From positions 1,364,001 to 1,428,000 of the forward strand of contig MBPM02000009.1 of assembly GCA_001695595.3 (NCBI GenBank): DNA of 64,000 bases. The letters run 5' to 3'. Position numbers and translations under genes: made by a program. The notes beneath the pieces are model-generated. The model saw only the letters and a list, made by a program, of their open reading frames with translations. It ran no database searches and had not been told where the DNA came from. Positions 1 through 11,810 of the stretch are shown here, piece after piece; position 1 is the stretch's first letter; each line of letters begins with the position of its first letter. Origin of the DNA: Plasmopara viticola. Taxonomy: Eukaryota; Oomycota; Peronosporomycetes; Peronosporales; Peronosporaceae.

Positions 1-1450
1 ACTAAATGTAATTTCTAAGGTCTGTTTGTACATCTGATCTGTGAGTGCTCATAAAAGAAGGACTGACCATTATTTGTTTGCATGAAACTTATCAATTCGT
101 TTTCGACTTCAGGTTTAAAAAATAATGTCGGTGTGTCTTTGGCTCAAATGGTCCATTTTGCAACAACTCAGCTATGGTCGTGCAAGGCATAAAAAAACGT
201 TTTGTTTTCGGATTTGTCACGGATTCCTTTGTGTTATCCACAAATTGCCAAAAAAAGGCACCAGCAACACGGTCACGAAATTGAAGTGTGCCGGTGTTTT
301 CCAGAATCTGGGTCTGTTTCGGCAATCTATTATTGTGTAACTTTTATGTCCGTGCGTTCTTTGTTTGGCCTTTTGGATCGTTAGATTTCGTAATGCTGCG
401 ATCTGAAGGAGTACCCTTCTTTGTGTCCAGTAATCGGAGCAATCCTTTTCATTATTTCTATGAGTATCCTAGACAAACCTCATGATGTGCAATAGGAAGC
501 CAGTTGTCCTTTCTGACTGACCAAAGCCATCAAACATGCCACACGTGAGACAGGTTAAACCTGTGTCAAAATATCTCACTCCCGTACGTGCTGGTGAGGC
601 AATTCTTATATACTGACTGGACACGACACTCCAATTCCACAAACGATAAAATTAAAACTAACACTAAACTCATTAGAATATTGATGACATTTTCTGCTTT
701 GCGGCAGACTCGACGTTGCATTGCGTAAGCGTAAATTTTCTGCAAGGCTGCGAAGTATGGCGTGGTCACACTGGGACTGAAAGGAGGCGTGCAGTAAGAT
801 AATTTTCTTAAGTGATTGACCGTCGATTGTTCGCAATCATCGGTCTAAAGAGATCGACGTGCCAACGGATTTTAAATAATTAAGGCCTTGTCTGACTAAT
901 ACAAAATTTACCTAATTTTCATCCTACCGGTACTTAAGTGTATACACCAAACTAAGCTTTGGAATTAAGGCAAGAGATGAAGCCTTTTAGATGTCACTTA
1001 ATATAAATCAGTGTGGAAGCCAATACAGATACCATTTTGTGCGATAAAAGCCAAGTCTCTTTTTTCTGATGGAAACATGTTGATTACAAGTTTTAGCTGT
1101 ATGTAAAGGCCGTTACACATCCAGGGATAATAAAGGTCTCTCATCAAGCGATTGTTTAGTATCATCGGTTGCAAGCTATTCGCCAGAAGCAACAAATTTC
1201 AAGTCTTTATCGACACTAATCATGATCCTACCATTGAAGCAGGGACTTGAAACATTAAAGTTGACCCCTATATACTTCAAAATGGAAACTGGTATAAATA
1301 TCGCTGAGGCGCCTCTCACCACGTTGCCATCGTGATTGATCAAACAATTACAATGGCTGCTTCGTAGACAAGTTGTCTTATCGAAATCTTAGGTGACAAT
1401 CAATTTATCAAGTCGTTTTTGGCGTAGGAAATACTTTACACCACCAAAAC

Positions 1451-2414
1451 TTGGTTCTATGTAGCGACCTATTATATCCACCCTTCGGTGAAACTTTGGG
1501 TGCATTTAATCGAAAAGTGATGAGCACCGCACAAAATCGGCTTATTTATCACGAAAAGAGCAAACATGCGATAAATGATCTCATCATGTGCGATTTTCAC
1601 GGAGAACACGAGACGAATTATTCAAATGTAACGAATATTGCGTCAGATTTTGAAGATATATCTGCTTTTAAAAGTGAGCCCTGCACCTACAAAAAGGCTC
1701 TATCAGCGGCTGCGCCGAAGCTTGATATCGAAGGTAAGGCTGCACTGTCACAAGGGCTGCGTGCAATAAGCTGAACCACTGAACAAAAGCTAAAGCAATG
1801 ACGGCTTTGAAGAGCCTCGCTTTCACTGCAGTGGTGAGCGCGCTCTTATTCTTTCTCTTGACCGTTGGTCCGATCCCTCGAGCGATATTTTTGATGAAGA
1901 GCGCCGCACGCTCCTGCACACATTCCCACACGCTGAAACAGCAATATCTTTTCAAGCTAATAAAAAGATCTCGTCAGATCAACTTCATTTCCCAGAAGCA
2001 CGTCTCGAAAAATGTGAGATTGGCCGTCAGACTCTCTGACCATGTGAATAGCCCCACCTGACAAGAACGTTCCCTATAGATATGTTATGCTCTTGTCGAT
2101 AAGATTATCGAGAATAAAGAACAGGGGGAAGAGATCAAAGTCGGCGACGTTCAACCGTTCTTACGATCATAGGTAAACTTAGGACCAAAAGCATTTAAGG
2201 AGTGGGCGAGGAGCTTAGTAAACTGGAAACCGATGGATATGGCGGTTCTGAAAATACTTTAAAGACCAAAAGCGACGGGTCCGACAATGAAAAAGAGAAC
2301 CTTCCGTATACGCGCTATTTGTTCGATGTCGACTATAGTGCCGAGTCGTGTGTTCATCTACACTACGTGCCCAGACCTCTTTCCAGAGGACAGTTTTCCA
2401 AATGGTCTATATGA
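1451..2414 (+). pseudogene. possible decayed gene or retroelement relic
   Basis: Three short plus-strand open frames follow one another: 1451-1774 (107 aa), 1798-2061 (87 aa, hydrophobic start) and 2202-2414 (70 aa). In the region of the second, another frame reads as a charged, protein-like stretch (DEERRTLLHTFPHAE) before a stop. This suggests one longer coding sequence broken by stops and frameshifts. The EPCTYKKAL string near the end of the first frame faintly recalls the start of copia reverse transcriptase, but the match does not continue. No RxLR motif or convincing domain is present. I do not know what the parent gene was. Confidence 0.2.
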
Positions 2415-4495
2415 ATGAAACTCCGGTCACATGCTAGCACGACATGGATGTGTTTATGCGCGTGTACAGAGAACCGCCTAATTTTTTTCACGGCACTCGA
2501 GAAGCCGAGAGAAAACACCCGATAAAAGCGTAATGAGTTCTGCTGGTAGCAGTGGCTGCCAAGGACGTTAGGTAAAGCGCTCGAATTGCCTTCAACTAAC
2601 TTTACCGTTGGCTCACACAGAGTCTTTAACGACATGCAAAAAGCTTTGTAAGCGAGAAATTAGGCCCGCAAAACAAAGCAGATAAATAGTTCCGTTGGTC
2701 GATCACATGGCACTACCGACGTAAATAACAGAGGTCCAAACGACAAATTTACCTCGTAGATGTAAGAGCTATAAAGGCTCTTGCGCCTTTAGATGCGTCT
2801 TTTGAGCGCATTTGAAGACGCACAAGGTACTACTAAGATTGGATAACATAGCTCCGCAAAAAGAGAATCAGGATGCGATACGATGTTGATTCGTTGGTGC
2901 CAAAAGCAAACTTCGTGTCTGTGACAAAGACAGATCTAGCTCAACTACTCGTCGTGTAAGGCAGGTGCACTCTACTTAGAGGCACGACCGACTTTGGGTT
3001 TCGTGTCGACTTAGTCCTGGGGTTATCCACTTCGATACCCATAGGATCCTAATTAAGGCAGCCGATCGTTAGTATTGACGAGCAATCACACTAAAAAGGC
3101 GACTGCTTTGCCAATAAGCACCTTGATTGAGTGTGATAGTTGAGAAGGCCGAACACCTCACTGGCCTACCGGCAGCTTCTTGTCTAGATTCTTACGATGC
3201 CAAGCAGATTTCATAACCAGCACTTTGATGCGGATGCGCATCGCCATACGCTGTTATACATACCATGCGAGGAGCGGTTTTCAGTGAATTCTTGTGGCAG
3301 GTGGAGCAGAGAAGCATACTGCTCGGCAGCATGTCCAAACAGTACGCATTACAATCTAATTCTGTTCTTCTCCGTACCCATTGTTCAAAGAATGAGTAGA
3401 TCACTCACTTGACGGCTTGTTGGGTCGTACTCGGCGGTGGGCTAGACACATGCACAGCATTAGTGACTTCTGTACATGACCAAATCGAGAATTGTAGCGA
3501 GTCTAATCATTTCAATTTCCTTTCTATCTTCTAATCTTCTTTTGTAGTATACCATTAACACGGGCATCGAAGGTTGGATTATTTCCCTGGGGAGTCAAGA
3601 ACATCTGTGCCTTAATGAGCAGGTTTTTTTGCTCCGACAGTGGATTCGATGGATAGTTTCACATTGTACACCCAAACGATAAAATTGCTTTGGCAACATT
3701 GTTATGGATGTGAGGCTTCTTCGTGACTCTAGCGGCCAATTATCTAGGCGAGTGCTCGCACTTGTTGGCGATGGTGCTGGTGAAATCAGAGCGTGGTCGG
3801 ACGGTGGGCGTGCGTTCCCCGCCGCGTTGTAGAAGTAGGCTCTTTCAGAGCTTTTCTTACCTCAGCAGCTCTTTAGCGGACAAATTTGTCATGACTTATT
3901 ATCCACACCACATACACAGCCTTTGTTGCAGACAAAGCTTTTGCTGGCGCAAACTTGAATCTAGCTGGAAGCAATCTTAGTCACTGCTGCCGCCTTTATA
4001 GGCCGTGGACTTGAGTGCAGAGTCTAATGAATTCAGTGGCACCTGCGGCACCCCACGCTAATTTCTTCGGCGTCAGCTTGGTCATCGAAAAATGACTCAA
4101 TCCTTCTTTGCTGTCTGTTTGATCATTGCCATTACAGAACTGGCTAGTCGAGTGTACGTCAAGGGTGATAAATACTTATAACTATTTACCCCATAGATGC
4201 AATCTAAGTTTCAGTAGGAAAGAAATGAGCGAGCTATAACATACGAATGAGCTTTTTTTCTAACTTAAAGAAGTTTCTGGGCATTAAGAACAGCAGATGG
4301 ACTTAATCTCTATCTCCAAAACTGCATTAATATGTATGTTTTACACTCTAGAGAGGATGGAGATCGAAGAAATGTTGTATCAAAATGATCAGTCTTCATC
4401 TGCAATCTATTGCACACGTCCATCTGAGATTAGCAAACAATTTTATATCTTCCTGAATTCCTTAGGTGATTGATGACAAACTTAACCTGTGACTT

Positions 4496-4538
4496 TTCAT
4501 TCTTTATTTGTTGTTTGCGCAATTTGTTACATCATTCT
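4496..4538 (+). promoter_or_regulatory. candidate oomycete initiator motifs upstream of threonine synthase
   Basis: TCATTCT occurs at 4496-4502 and again at 4532-4538, about 100-140 bases before the ATG at 4635. Both sit in a T-rich context. This matches the oomycete initiator consensus TCAYTCT near the transcription start. Assignment is by motif and position only. Confidence 0.35.
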
Positions 4539-4634
4539 GTAAAACATTCATTTTTTCTGTGCAGCCCCGCGCAACATAAATAGAATACCAAAGGTTGCGG
4601 CAACATTGAGCTCTAAGAAGCTTGCACGACTACA

Positions 4635-6233
4635 ATGGTGCACTACCGCAGCACGCGAGGCGGCGTTCGTAACCTCAGCTTTGAACAGGCCGTGCTTACT
4701 GGCTTAGCGTCTGACCGCGGACTTTTGGTTCCTGAAGTCAATGAGTTTCCGTCGCTGCCAGCCAATGCACTTGAGAAATGGGCGACGCTATCGTACCAAG
4801 AACTGGCCGTCGAGGTCATGAGCCTTTTTATTGACGAGAGGGAGATCTCGCGCACCGAGCTGCGCTTGCTCGTGGACAAGAGCTATAGCTCCACGACTTT
4901 TCGTGCCCAAGATGTGGCACCCGTGGTCAAATTAACCGAGAAGATGCTGGTCCTTGAGCTCTTCCATGGCCCCACGTTTGCATTTAAAGACATCGCACTG
5001 CAATTCTTGGGCAACCTCTTTGAGTTTTTCTTAAAGCGCAAGAACGAGGCGCTGCCTGCCGGCGTGCCCAAACATCAGATTACGGTCGTTGGCGCGACTT
5101 CGGGTGACACAGGGAGCTCGGCCATCTACGGCTTACGTGGCAAGGAGAACCTCGACGTGTTTATCCTCTTCCCTGAAGGTCGCGTGAGCGCCATTCAACA
5201 GCGCCAGATGACAACAGTGCTGGACCAAAATATTTACAATGTAGCCATCAAAGGCACGTTTGACGATTGCCAAGCGATCGTGAAAAACCTCTTTGCCGAC
5301 GCTGACTTCAAGACCAAGTACAATTTAGGAGCCGTCAATTCTATCAACTTTGCGCGCATCCTTGCTCAAATTGTATATTACGTCTGGGCATACTTTCGCG
5401 CTCGCGAGCAACACGTGACGGGCGAAGTCGCCTTTTCTGTTCCGACTGGCAACTTTGGTGACATTCTTGCCGGATTTTACGCCAAGAAGCTTGGCGTACC
5501 GATTGGAAAATTGATTGTGGCTACCAACGAAAACGACATTCTCCATCGCTTTTTTTCCTCGGGCAAATGTTATCGCCACGACATTCAACATACAATCTCA
5601 CCGTCGATGGACATTTGTGTGTCGAGCAACTTTGAGCGTTACCTCTTTGCTCTCTCGGGCGAGAATCACGACATTTTGCGTGGATGGATGCAGTGTTTTG
5701 AGCAAACGAATGAGCTCACGATCTCGGGAAGTTTGTTTGCCGAGGCGCAGGACGACATGGGGTCGTATGCGGTGCACGAGAAAGAGGTTTGCTCCACGAT
5801 TGCTGAGTACAAGAAGGTCCACCAGTACCTATTTGACCCTCACAGTGCTGTTGGTGCGGCAGCCGCCATGCACTTTTGTCAGGAAAAGCTCGCTGACAAA
5901 CCCAACTCGGCAGTGGTCGTCGTTGGCACGGCTCACTATGGAAAGTTTCTGCCAGTGGTGTCGCAGGCGCTTGGGGTGCCTGAGACAGAGATTCAGCAAC
6001 ATCCGATTCTGAAACAATTGGAATCACTACCCACTCGGCTATCGGTTGCTGAAAACTCGAGTGATTGCGTGGCAAATTACATTCGCAAGACTCTTGCGAA
6101 AAAACGCCGTGCTATCTCCAATGGTGACTTTGGTCTGTGGGCGTCAATCCCCACAGAGTGTAAATTCGCCACCATTGCTCTAGCCGCCGCGATTGTCGCT
6201 TTTGCGATCCCTATGATACGGCGCACAAAGTGA
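4635..6233 (+). CDS. THR4: threonine synthase (PLP-dependent), with C-terminal hydrophobic segment
   Basis: This 532-aa protein converts O-phosphohomoserine to threonine, the last step of threonine synthesis in fungi, plants and bacteria. It follows the fungal/bacterial Thr4 layout. The N-terminal domain has the usual STRGG start and SDRGLLVP motif. The PLP-binding lysine is K118 in the FAFKD motif, and the phosphate-binding loop is GATSGDTGSSA near residue 154. The FPEGRVS and TGNFGDILAG motifs follow. There is no intron. Length is close to yeast Thr4 (about 514 aa), but the last 25 residues form a hydrophobic run (about 510-527) ending in the basic tail RRTK. That looks like a tail anchor and is not part of the usual enzyme. 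The gene converges on a Rab gene 303 bp away. Confidence 0.96.
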   Translation: MVHYRSTRGGVRNLSFEQAVLTGLASDRGLLVPEVNEFPSLPANALEKWATLSYQELAVEVMSLFIDEREISRTELRLLVDKSYSSTTFRAQDVAPVVKLTEKMLVLELFHGPTFAFKDIALQFLGNLFEFFLKRKNEALPAGVPKHQITVVGATSGDTGSSAIYGLRGKENLDVFILFPEGRVSAIQQRQMTTVLDQNIYNVAIKGTFDDCQAIVKNLFADADFKTKYNLGAVNSINFARILAQIVYYVWAYFRAREQHVTGEVAFSVPTGNFGDILAGFYAKKLGVPIGKLIVATNENDILHRFFSSGKCYRHDIQHTISPSMDICVSSNFERYLFALSGENHDILRGWMQCFEQTNELTISGSLFAEAQDDMGSYAVHEKEVCSTIAEYKKVHQYLFDPHSAVGAAAAMHFCQEKLADKPNSAVVVVGTAHYGKFLPVVSQALGVPETEIQQHPILKQLESLPTRLSVAENSSDCVANYIRKTLAKKRRAISNGDFGLWASIPTECKFATIALAAAIVAFAIPMIRRTK

Positions 6234-6536
6234 TTTACAGCCTTTTCACCATGGTAGCACGGTTGCCAAGCAATCTTCCTTATCCATAGTGGTAATAATC
6301 TTTATAGAGAATATGAGCCGCTCGTGAAGCTTTGTCTAGCAAGTGATACTCTACAATATATCCCAAATAGACAAGACTTGACAAATAAAGCTGCACACGA
6401 CGATTCTGCTTCTATCTGACCGTATATTATATATCTATCATAGGGTCAGCACATACACTACAAAGGACCGTTGGCACACAAGAGCACTGGCCTGGTTGAT
6501 ACTCACGAGTCAAAGTGTCTAAAATCGGATCAATGT
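6234..6536. other. short intergenic gap between convergent genes
   Basis: This 303-bp AT-rich gap lies between the 3' ends of threonine synthase and the Rab-like gene. It presumably holds both 3' UTRs and polyadenylation signals. No open frame or repeat stands out. Confidence 0.7.
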
Positions 6537-7652
6537 CTATAAGATGGTGCAGTCACTTATACAGACACCGCACTGCGGCGTCTGATTCTGGGCAAGGTAC
6601 GCCTTTTGCTGTTGTTTCTGAAGGCTCTCACGAGTGACCGTAACGACACTGGGAGACCCACCCTTTTTTCCACTAAGAGGAGGTCGAAAGTTTTGCTGAG
6701 AGGGCTTTGCCGGTTCTTTCGGCGCAAAGGAGATGCGTTCCTTCGTGTATTGGTTCTCGTACGAGTATTCCCCTGGCCTCGTTCTTGATAAAACGCGCCG
6801 CCATCCACGCGGTAAACGTGCTATTTTTTTTGGCTTGGTTGGCGAGAGAAGTCGACCAACTGGTACAATGAGCTTTTTGAAAGCATCCACAACGTTCGTT
6901 GCGTCTAATGCCGACGTCTCGAGGAAGTCCATCGAGTGCTTTGCGGCAAACCTCGCAGCTTCAAGCGTCGACACTTCCCGACTTTCCGGTAAGTGAGCAA
7001 GGTCGCATTTGTTTCCGACAAGAATAAGCACAAGGTTCTCGTGCGAGTGTTCGTGAACCTGAGCTAACCACCCGGTAACATGCTCGAATGAGCTACGATT
7101 TGTGATATCGTAGACAATCATAGCACCAACTGCATTGCGGTAATATGCAGCCGTAAGTGAATGAAATCTTTCCTGTCCCGCAGTGTCCCAAATCTGTGCC
7201 TTTAGGCGTCGATCACCAACTCGGACTGTCTTGGTGGCAAACTCAAAACCCACAGTCTGCTTGCTGTGGGGCATGTACTTGTTCTTAGTGAAACGCATGA
7301 CGAGGTTGGACTTACCCACAGTCGAATCACCAATAAGGACTACCTTCAGGATTGACTCAGCCATTGGTGATAAAGCTGGCGACGGATTACGCGGGCTGTA
7401 CAAGGCCGATACGGACGACCCAGCAGGTGTTGACCCTTTGGCGGCAGGACGAAAGTGCGTGGAGCTGGTAGAATGCCGAAGGTCGTGTGGACGGACCTCC
7501 TTGTGCTGTGCTACGTCTTTGGCCGAGATGTATCGCTGCAGTTGATTGACCTTGACTGCCGCGTTGCGGACGCTGCCAATGTTTTCGACGGGAGAAGACA
7601 GATGCGAAGTTGTTGAGGATTTCGGCAGCTCGCGTTCATTGCCCGTAACCAT
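6537..7652 (-). CDS. Rab11-like small GTPase with long N- and C-terminal extensions
   Basis: This is a 371-aa intronless protein with a complete Rab GTPase core. The core runs from about residue 100 to 265: P-loop GDSTVGKS (108-115), switch region TVGFEFATKTV, WDTAGQE, NKCD and ETSALD. The SK-T-G-EFAT and ETSALD-TNV strings are Rab11/Rab25-like, suggesting a recycling or secretory vesicle role. Typical Rabs have about 210 aa. Here a 96-aa Ser/Thr-rich leader precedes Met97, which is itself a conventional Rab start. A basic, disordered tail of about 100 aa follows and ends in CTIL, a CaaX-type prenylation box favouring geranylgeranylation. Thr replaces the usual Gly in the P-loop (the Ras Gly13 position). 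Translation may begin at Met1 (7652) or Met97 (7364). Confidence 0.9.
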   Translation of the reverse strand: MVTGNERELPKSSTTSHLSSPVENIGSVRNAAVKVNQLQRYISAKDVAQHKEVRPHDLRHSTSSTHFRPAAKGSTPAGSSVSALYSPRNPSPALSPMAESILKVVLIGDSTVGKSNLVMRFTKNKYMPHSKQTVGFEFATKTVRVGDRRLKAQIWDTAGQERFHSLTAAYYRNAVGAMIVYDITNRSSFEHVTGWLAQVHEHSHENLVLILVGNKCDLAHLPESREVSTLEAARFAAKHSMDFLETSALDATNVVDAFKKLIVPVGRLLSPTKPKKIARLPRGWRRVLSRTRPGEYSYENQYTKERISFAPKEPAKPSQQNFRPPLSGKKGGSPSVVTVTRESLQKQQQKAYLAQNQTPQCGVCISDCTIL

Positions 7653-8156
7653 TGTAGGCGGTTATGGATACTGTAGAGAAGTTTATATCTAATATGACTT
7701 GGCTCAGTGGGTTCGCGGACGAAGGCGACGCCTCGGTAGAGAGAGCCGCTTGAAGCTGCAAGAAGACTGAGTTCAGGAACGACTTATAGCAGCATGGTAC
7801 AGTGTACCATGACACAAAAGGTTGCACTTAATTATCAAAAAGATGGAGTTGGCTGTATTGAAATCGCGTGAAGAAGGGCTATGCTTAACAATGAGCAACC
7901 AAGTGAAAAAAATGATGCCCCTGGACTTCAGATCGCGCAGACGAGACAGCGGCTTTTCTTCCGATTGTACATGTGTCTAATCTAGAGGCATGTCCGTGCT
8001 AGGTTGAAATCGTACCTTGATGACCGATTACAAACGCATGACCGTGCACAAGATCTAGAGCCACTGAAAATTTCCTTAACACAAGGTGTGTTTTTCGTTT
8101 ACGGAGGCAATTTGATGTCTATGTTTACCATCTTGCACCTTTAGAAGTAAGGGTAC

Positions 8157-8540
8157 GTGAACAAGCCCCAAAATCAATTTATGAGTGGACATTTATTGAC
8201 TCGGAACATGAGACTCTATAATGAGATACCTGTTATTGATCAGATTGCCTGGCGGCGGCTCGAGGGGAGAACAACCAGCTTCAAAGTACTAGAAGGCGAT
8301 AATAGAGTAAGCGCTCACTTTAGTAATGCTGAAGCTGTTGAGATCGATATGGCAGCCACAAAGCTACAGCTCTTATATATAAGCCTAGTCGTTAGGAATA
8401 GCCAGATAAACATTGCGTCCGTGGGATTGTCAAAGTGCGCTATACTGTCTATTGCTGAGTGGTCAATGGGAAAGTTCAACTTAGTAGATGATTCCGTGTG
8501 CACAATACCCTCATCTGCGCTGAAAACAATTTTTTTGTGA
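8157..8540 (+). other. unrecognised 127-aa open frame
   Basis: The frame encodes 127 aa with no signal peptide, membrane segment or motif I can name. It lies in a gene desert with no neighbouring gene to suggest a role. The composition is compatible with either a decayed exon or chance. I regard an expressed gene as unlikely. Confidence 0.12.
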
Positions 8541-9765
8541 TCTTTGATGTGTTGTCATAGTGGAGAAAATGCCAACTTTAGAATAGTTCTGATCGGGAGC
8601 ACCATGACCGACGGTGACGTTTGTAGAAACAGAAGATACCAGCGCTGATCAGGGTAATTGCTGACCCACAAGCCCCAGATCTTTGAATGGAAGAGTGGTA
8701 AAAGGACAGAATGGCTTTTTATAAACTACTATCACACGACTCAGGCAAAGTATAAAGCAACTGATTAGACCTATCTGGCAGTAAAGCATTCTCATTACAA
8801 GAGGAATAAACAGCCTCGGTTGTAGTTTTATGCTAAACCTCGTAAATACGCTCGACATCGCGGATACTAATCGTGTAAAGTAACGATTTCCACCTGCTCG
8901 CCTGTCAAAAACTTCTCAGACCTCTATAGCTAAACGACGAGTTAATTTTAATGAAAAATCCCGCTCATGACCCTCATGATCGATAACGAAATATGACGTC
9001 GTCAATAGGTCGTGACTATTGAAAACTCTTTTTCTTCAACGCTTTGCTATCAACTGGGCCATCGACTAATTTGCGAGCAGCTTGCGCACGAATGAGCTTT
9101 ACGCTAATGCAGTTCAGCAATTTTTTAAAAAGGAAATACTACCGTTTAGATTTGAGTTATATAAAAGCACAACTTTCAGGCAGAACCGCTTGGTGTCGTC
9201 CACGACAAGTCAATTATTTACATCGACAACGTTCTTCACATAGGGCGGGATCAAGTAATCGATTTTATGTATTGGTAGCTCACTGCTGTCGCGTAAATGA
9301 GGTATTTACCGTGATAATGGGCTACTCGAGATGAAGTTTGCTTTTATCAAGCTCATAGTTCACCTGCTCGGCTTTATAAGTTATGCCATTTAATTTGATC
9401 GTGCGTCACAACGCATCTTGACAGCACTCGCAGAAATGATCCAAGTGTCATTTTTTTTGCAGAGTATAGCTTGTAGCGAAGCATAAGCAAAAAATTTAAG
9501 CTGATTCGCTATCTGCATCGCATCTAACTCGTACCGCATATATGCAAGATGACAATTGCGAGGCTCTGGTAAGGCCTCTGGGACTTAAAAATTGTTGCGC
9601 AGGTAAGTGCGAAGCAATGTCGATTCTAGATAGGAGCCGGCTGTTGTACCACATCACTTATCATGGCTCCTCATGGAGAATATTTAAAGTGTTACATCCT
9701 TCAAAAGGCTCACAATTCACCGTTAGCGTCCAAAGTCGTATTAGTTGATGTGCACATATGTGCGC

Positions 9766-10116
9766 TCATGATGAGTATGACATTGTGTGAAACCATAGCC
9801 GCTGCCATTGCGCTACTCCCATTCCATCACCAGGAATGATTTGATCAGCTTGCCAAGACTTGGCAAACGACTCAAATGTTGTAGTCTTTGTTGTCCAGCT
9901 GTTCATTGAGTGGCTGTGCCGAAAACGTTCGGCGTCATCGAAGCAGTAGTACTGCTCCTCGTCTGTACCTTTTGACAACATGAAGGCGAAATTTATTAGG
10001 TCATTCTCGCTAAATTGGCTCGATTTGATAGAAGATTTGGGCTCCAGACAAGACATGTTTACAGCAAAACATCCCCAAACTAATGGCCAGTTCAAGCAAG
10101 GAAATGGCATCGTCAT
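9766..10116 (-). other. unrecognised 116-aa open frame, possible relic
   Basis: This frame reads more like real protein than its surroundings: it is Trp-, Phe- and Asp/Glu-rich, with a FDDAERFRHSHSMNSW stretch. No known domain is apparent. It may be a fragment of a decayed host or transposon gene. The start ATG has no supporting context. Confidence 0.18.
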
Positions 10117-11624
10117 AGACGTGTTTGACGAATGTCAACATGCTCCTATTTGATGACGTTGTGTTGCACAATGCGATTTATGCCGCGATAGGCCATTTAA
10201 AGCCTTACAAAAATGAGCTAGCCAAGCATCGCGCCACCAAAGCATGATACTAGGCTTGATCGAACAGTATTATCGAGCGTCTTGCTGTTATCAGTCCTCT
10301 CACCATGCGTAACTAAAGTAAAAAAAAAGTCTTTGCGTCGGAAAACCTTGAGGTTTTGGTACGTACGAGATAAAATGGCTGTAAGACAAGCTTTTTTCAG
10401 AAGGCAAATTGCGACCAAAAAAGGCCGAAATTCAAAAGAGGAGACTTGACATGAAGAGATGCACAGATGAAGTTTAAAATAGTAATCCAATTTATATAGG
10501 TTTATCTTAAGCATTTCCAAACGAGGCTTGGCTCTTGCGAGTAATGTGCGAACACATATAGTGCTCTATGTGGAGCTTTCAAAGCTTTACAATGATATGA
10601 AAAAGATCAGCACAGGCATTGTCACTAAATCTTACTCAAACACTGCCACGTGAGACCGACTTATCAATCAAGCTAGAACTCGATCTTTGGCATGAAGTGA
10701 ACAACTTTAGCGCGAGTAAAGAGACTCGTTTGCGGAGCTACGCGACTACGCGCTTTAGAATTAAGAGCTTTTGAAAAAGCTGGAGATCGCAAAGCTGCCA
10801 CACACTGCACGTCTTGATAAAAACTGTTGAGGTCGTTTTCGCAAATACTCGAGATGATCTGGGTCTTCCACTAGATACTAGTTGCGAGCGACATCGCAGC
10901 AAAGAGCGCAGTAAGTGGCATATTGCTTTATCATCATCCTTTTTCTCTCTCAATCGAGAGACTTGATCATTGAGCATCTTTGAATGCGTGTCTTGCAAAG
11001 TGGAGAACAATCATTTTATCCAGAGAGATTATGAAAATCTCACACTTCGGCAAGAACGCATATCGTCAAAGGCGCTTTTGGTTAGCAAGACAACGCTTTT
11101 TACTGCAAAAAGTGAAAAGACTTGTCTTATTAGTACAGATCTATATGAGATCTTGAAAAGCAATGTTCCGAAATGATGCACTAAGCATAGCTTATAGGAC
11201 GGTAGCCTTCCCAACAGTAGCCGACAAATCTTTAGCCGAGTAGACTCGTCGCTCCATTCTGCCGGAGTTGTCGGAAAATCAAAGCAGATAAATACGTTTT
11301 ATATACCCTACTTCCAGAAACTTAAAGCGCTTTTCGATATTTCTTAACTTTCATGAGAATTAGGTACCACCGGCTGATTGCATTCATCGGGCCGAGCTTC
11401 CTTCATTTAATCGTCAAGCAAGCACAGTAGTCGGCATTGGAAGAAAAAATCGAGGTCGACAGACAGATGTACATGCTCACCGCTTAGCGCCCATCAATCC
11501 AAAAACCACATTCCGTTGGCACCCATTGGAACCCATGACACTCGACGAATTGGAGGGGACAAACTTGAAGTCTGCATACAGACTCAGCGCTATGTTAATT
11601 CAATTGCAACTAGCGCCCTGCCCA

Positions 11625-11810
11625 TTTAGCTGTCTCTAACGACTCACAAACTTTGCGTCCGCTCTTTAATCTAGCGCTTGGGTCGGATGAGTCGAATTAT
11701 TAATTCAACATATCCGACCCAAGCGCTAGAATTATTAATTCGACTCATCCGACCCAAGCGCTAGGTTAAAGAGCGGACGCAAAGTTTGTGAGTCGCTAGA
11801 GACAGCTAAA
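11625..11810. mobile_element. foldback / MITE-like element with long terminal inverted repeats
   Basis: The outer ends are perfect inverted copies: TTTAGCTGTCTCT at 11625-11637 and AGAGACAGCTAAA at 11798-11810. Pairing continues inward with few mismatches for about 80 bases per arm, through CTCACAAACTTTGCGTCCGCTC, CGCTTGGGTCGGATGAGTCG and their complements. A short centre carries one more copy of the CCGACCCAAGCGCTAG motif. The whole element is 186 bp and has no coding capacity, as expected of a non-autonomous element. I could not see a clear target-site duplication. A smaller related hairpin lies at 33777-33829. Confidence 0.75.

Larger units (their letters stand above)
1..4634. other. gene-free AT-rich tract with decayed ORF fragments
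   Basis: I see no intact gene here. Open frames are short, overlapping and lack recognisable domains. The only stretch with some coding character is about 1451-2420 on the plus strand, listed separately. The rest looks like old, diverged repeat or relic DNA typical of oomycete gene-sparse regions. The last 150 bases hold candidate initiator motifs for the threonine synthase gene. Confidence 0.6.
7653..11624. other. gene desert, no recognisable gene
   Basis: Only short open frames occur. The longest are 8157-8540 (+, 127 aa) and 9766-10116 (-, 116 aa), described separately. I see no splice-compatible exon chain, RNA gene or intact transposon. The base composition is AT-rich compared with the coding islands. 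Confidence 0.55.

Noticed and set aside
1798..2061. Possible secreted RxLR effector
   Set aside because: The frame has a hydrophobic start, but there is no RxLR-EER motif and no WY-type core, and the neighbouring frame looks more protein-like. It is better treated as a relic.
5515..6075. Long open frames of 165 aa (+) and 119 aa (-)
   Set aside because: They overlap the threonine synthase gene in other frames and carry no independent signal.
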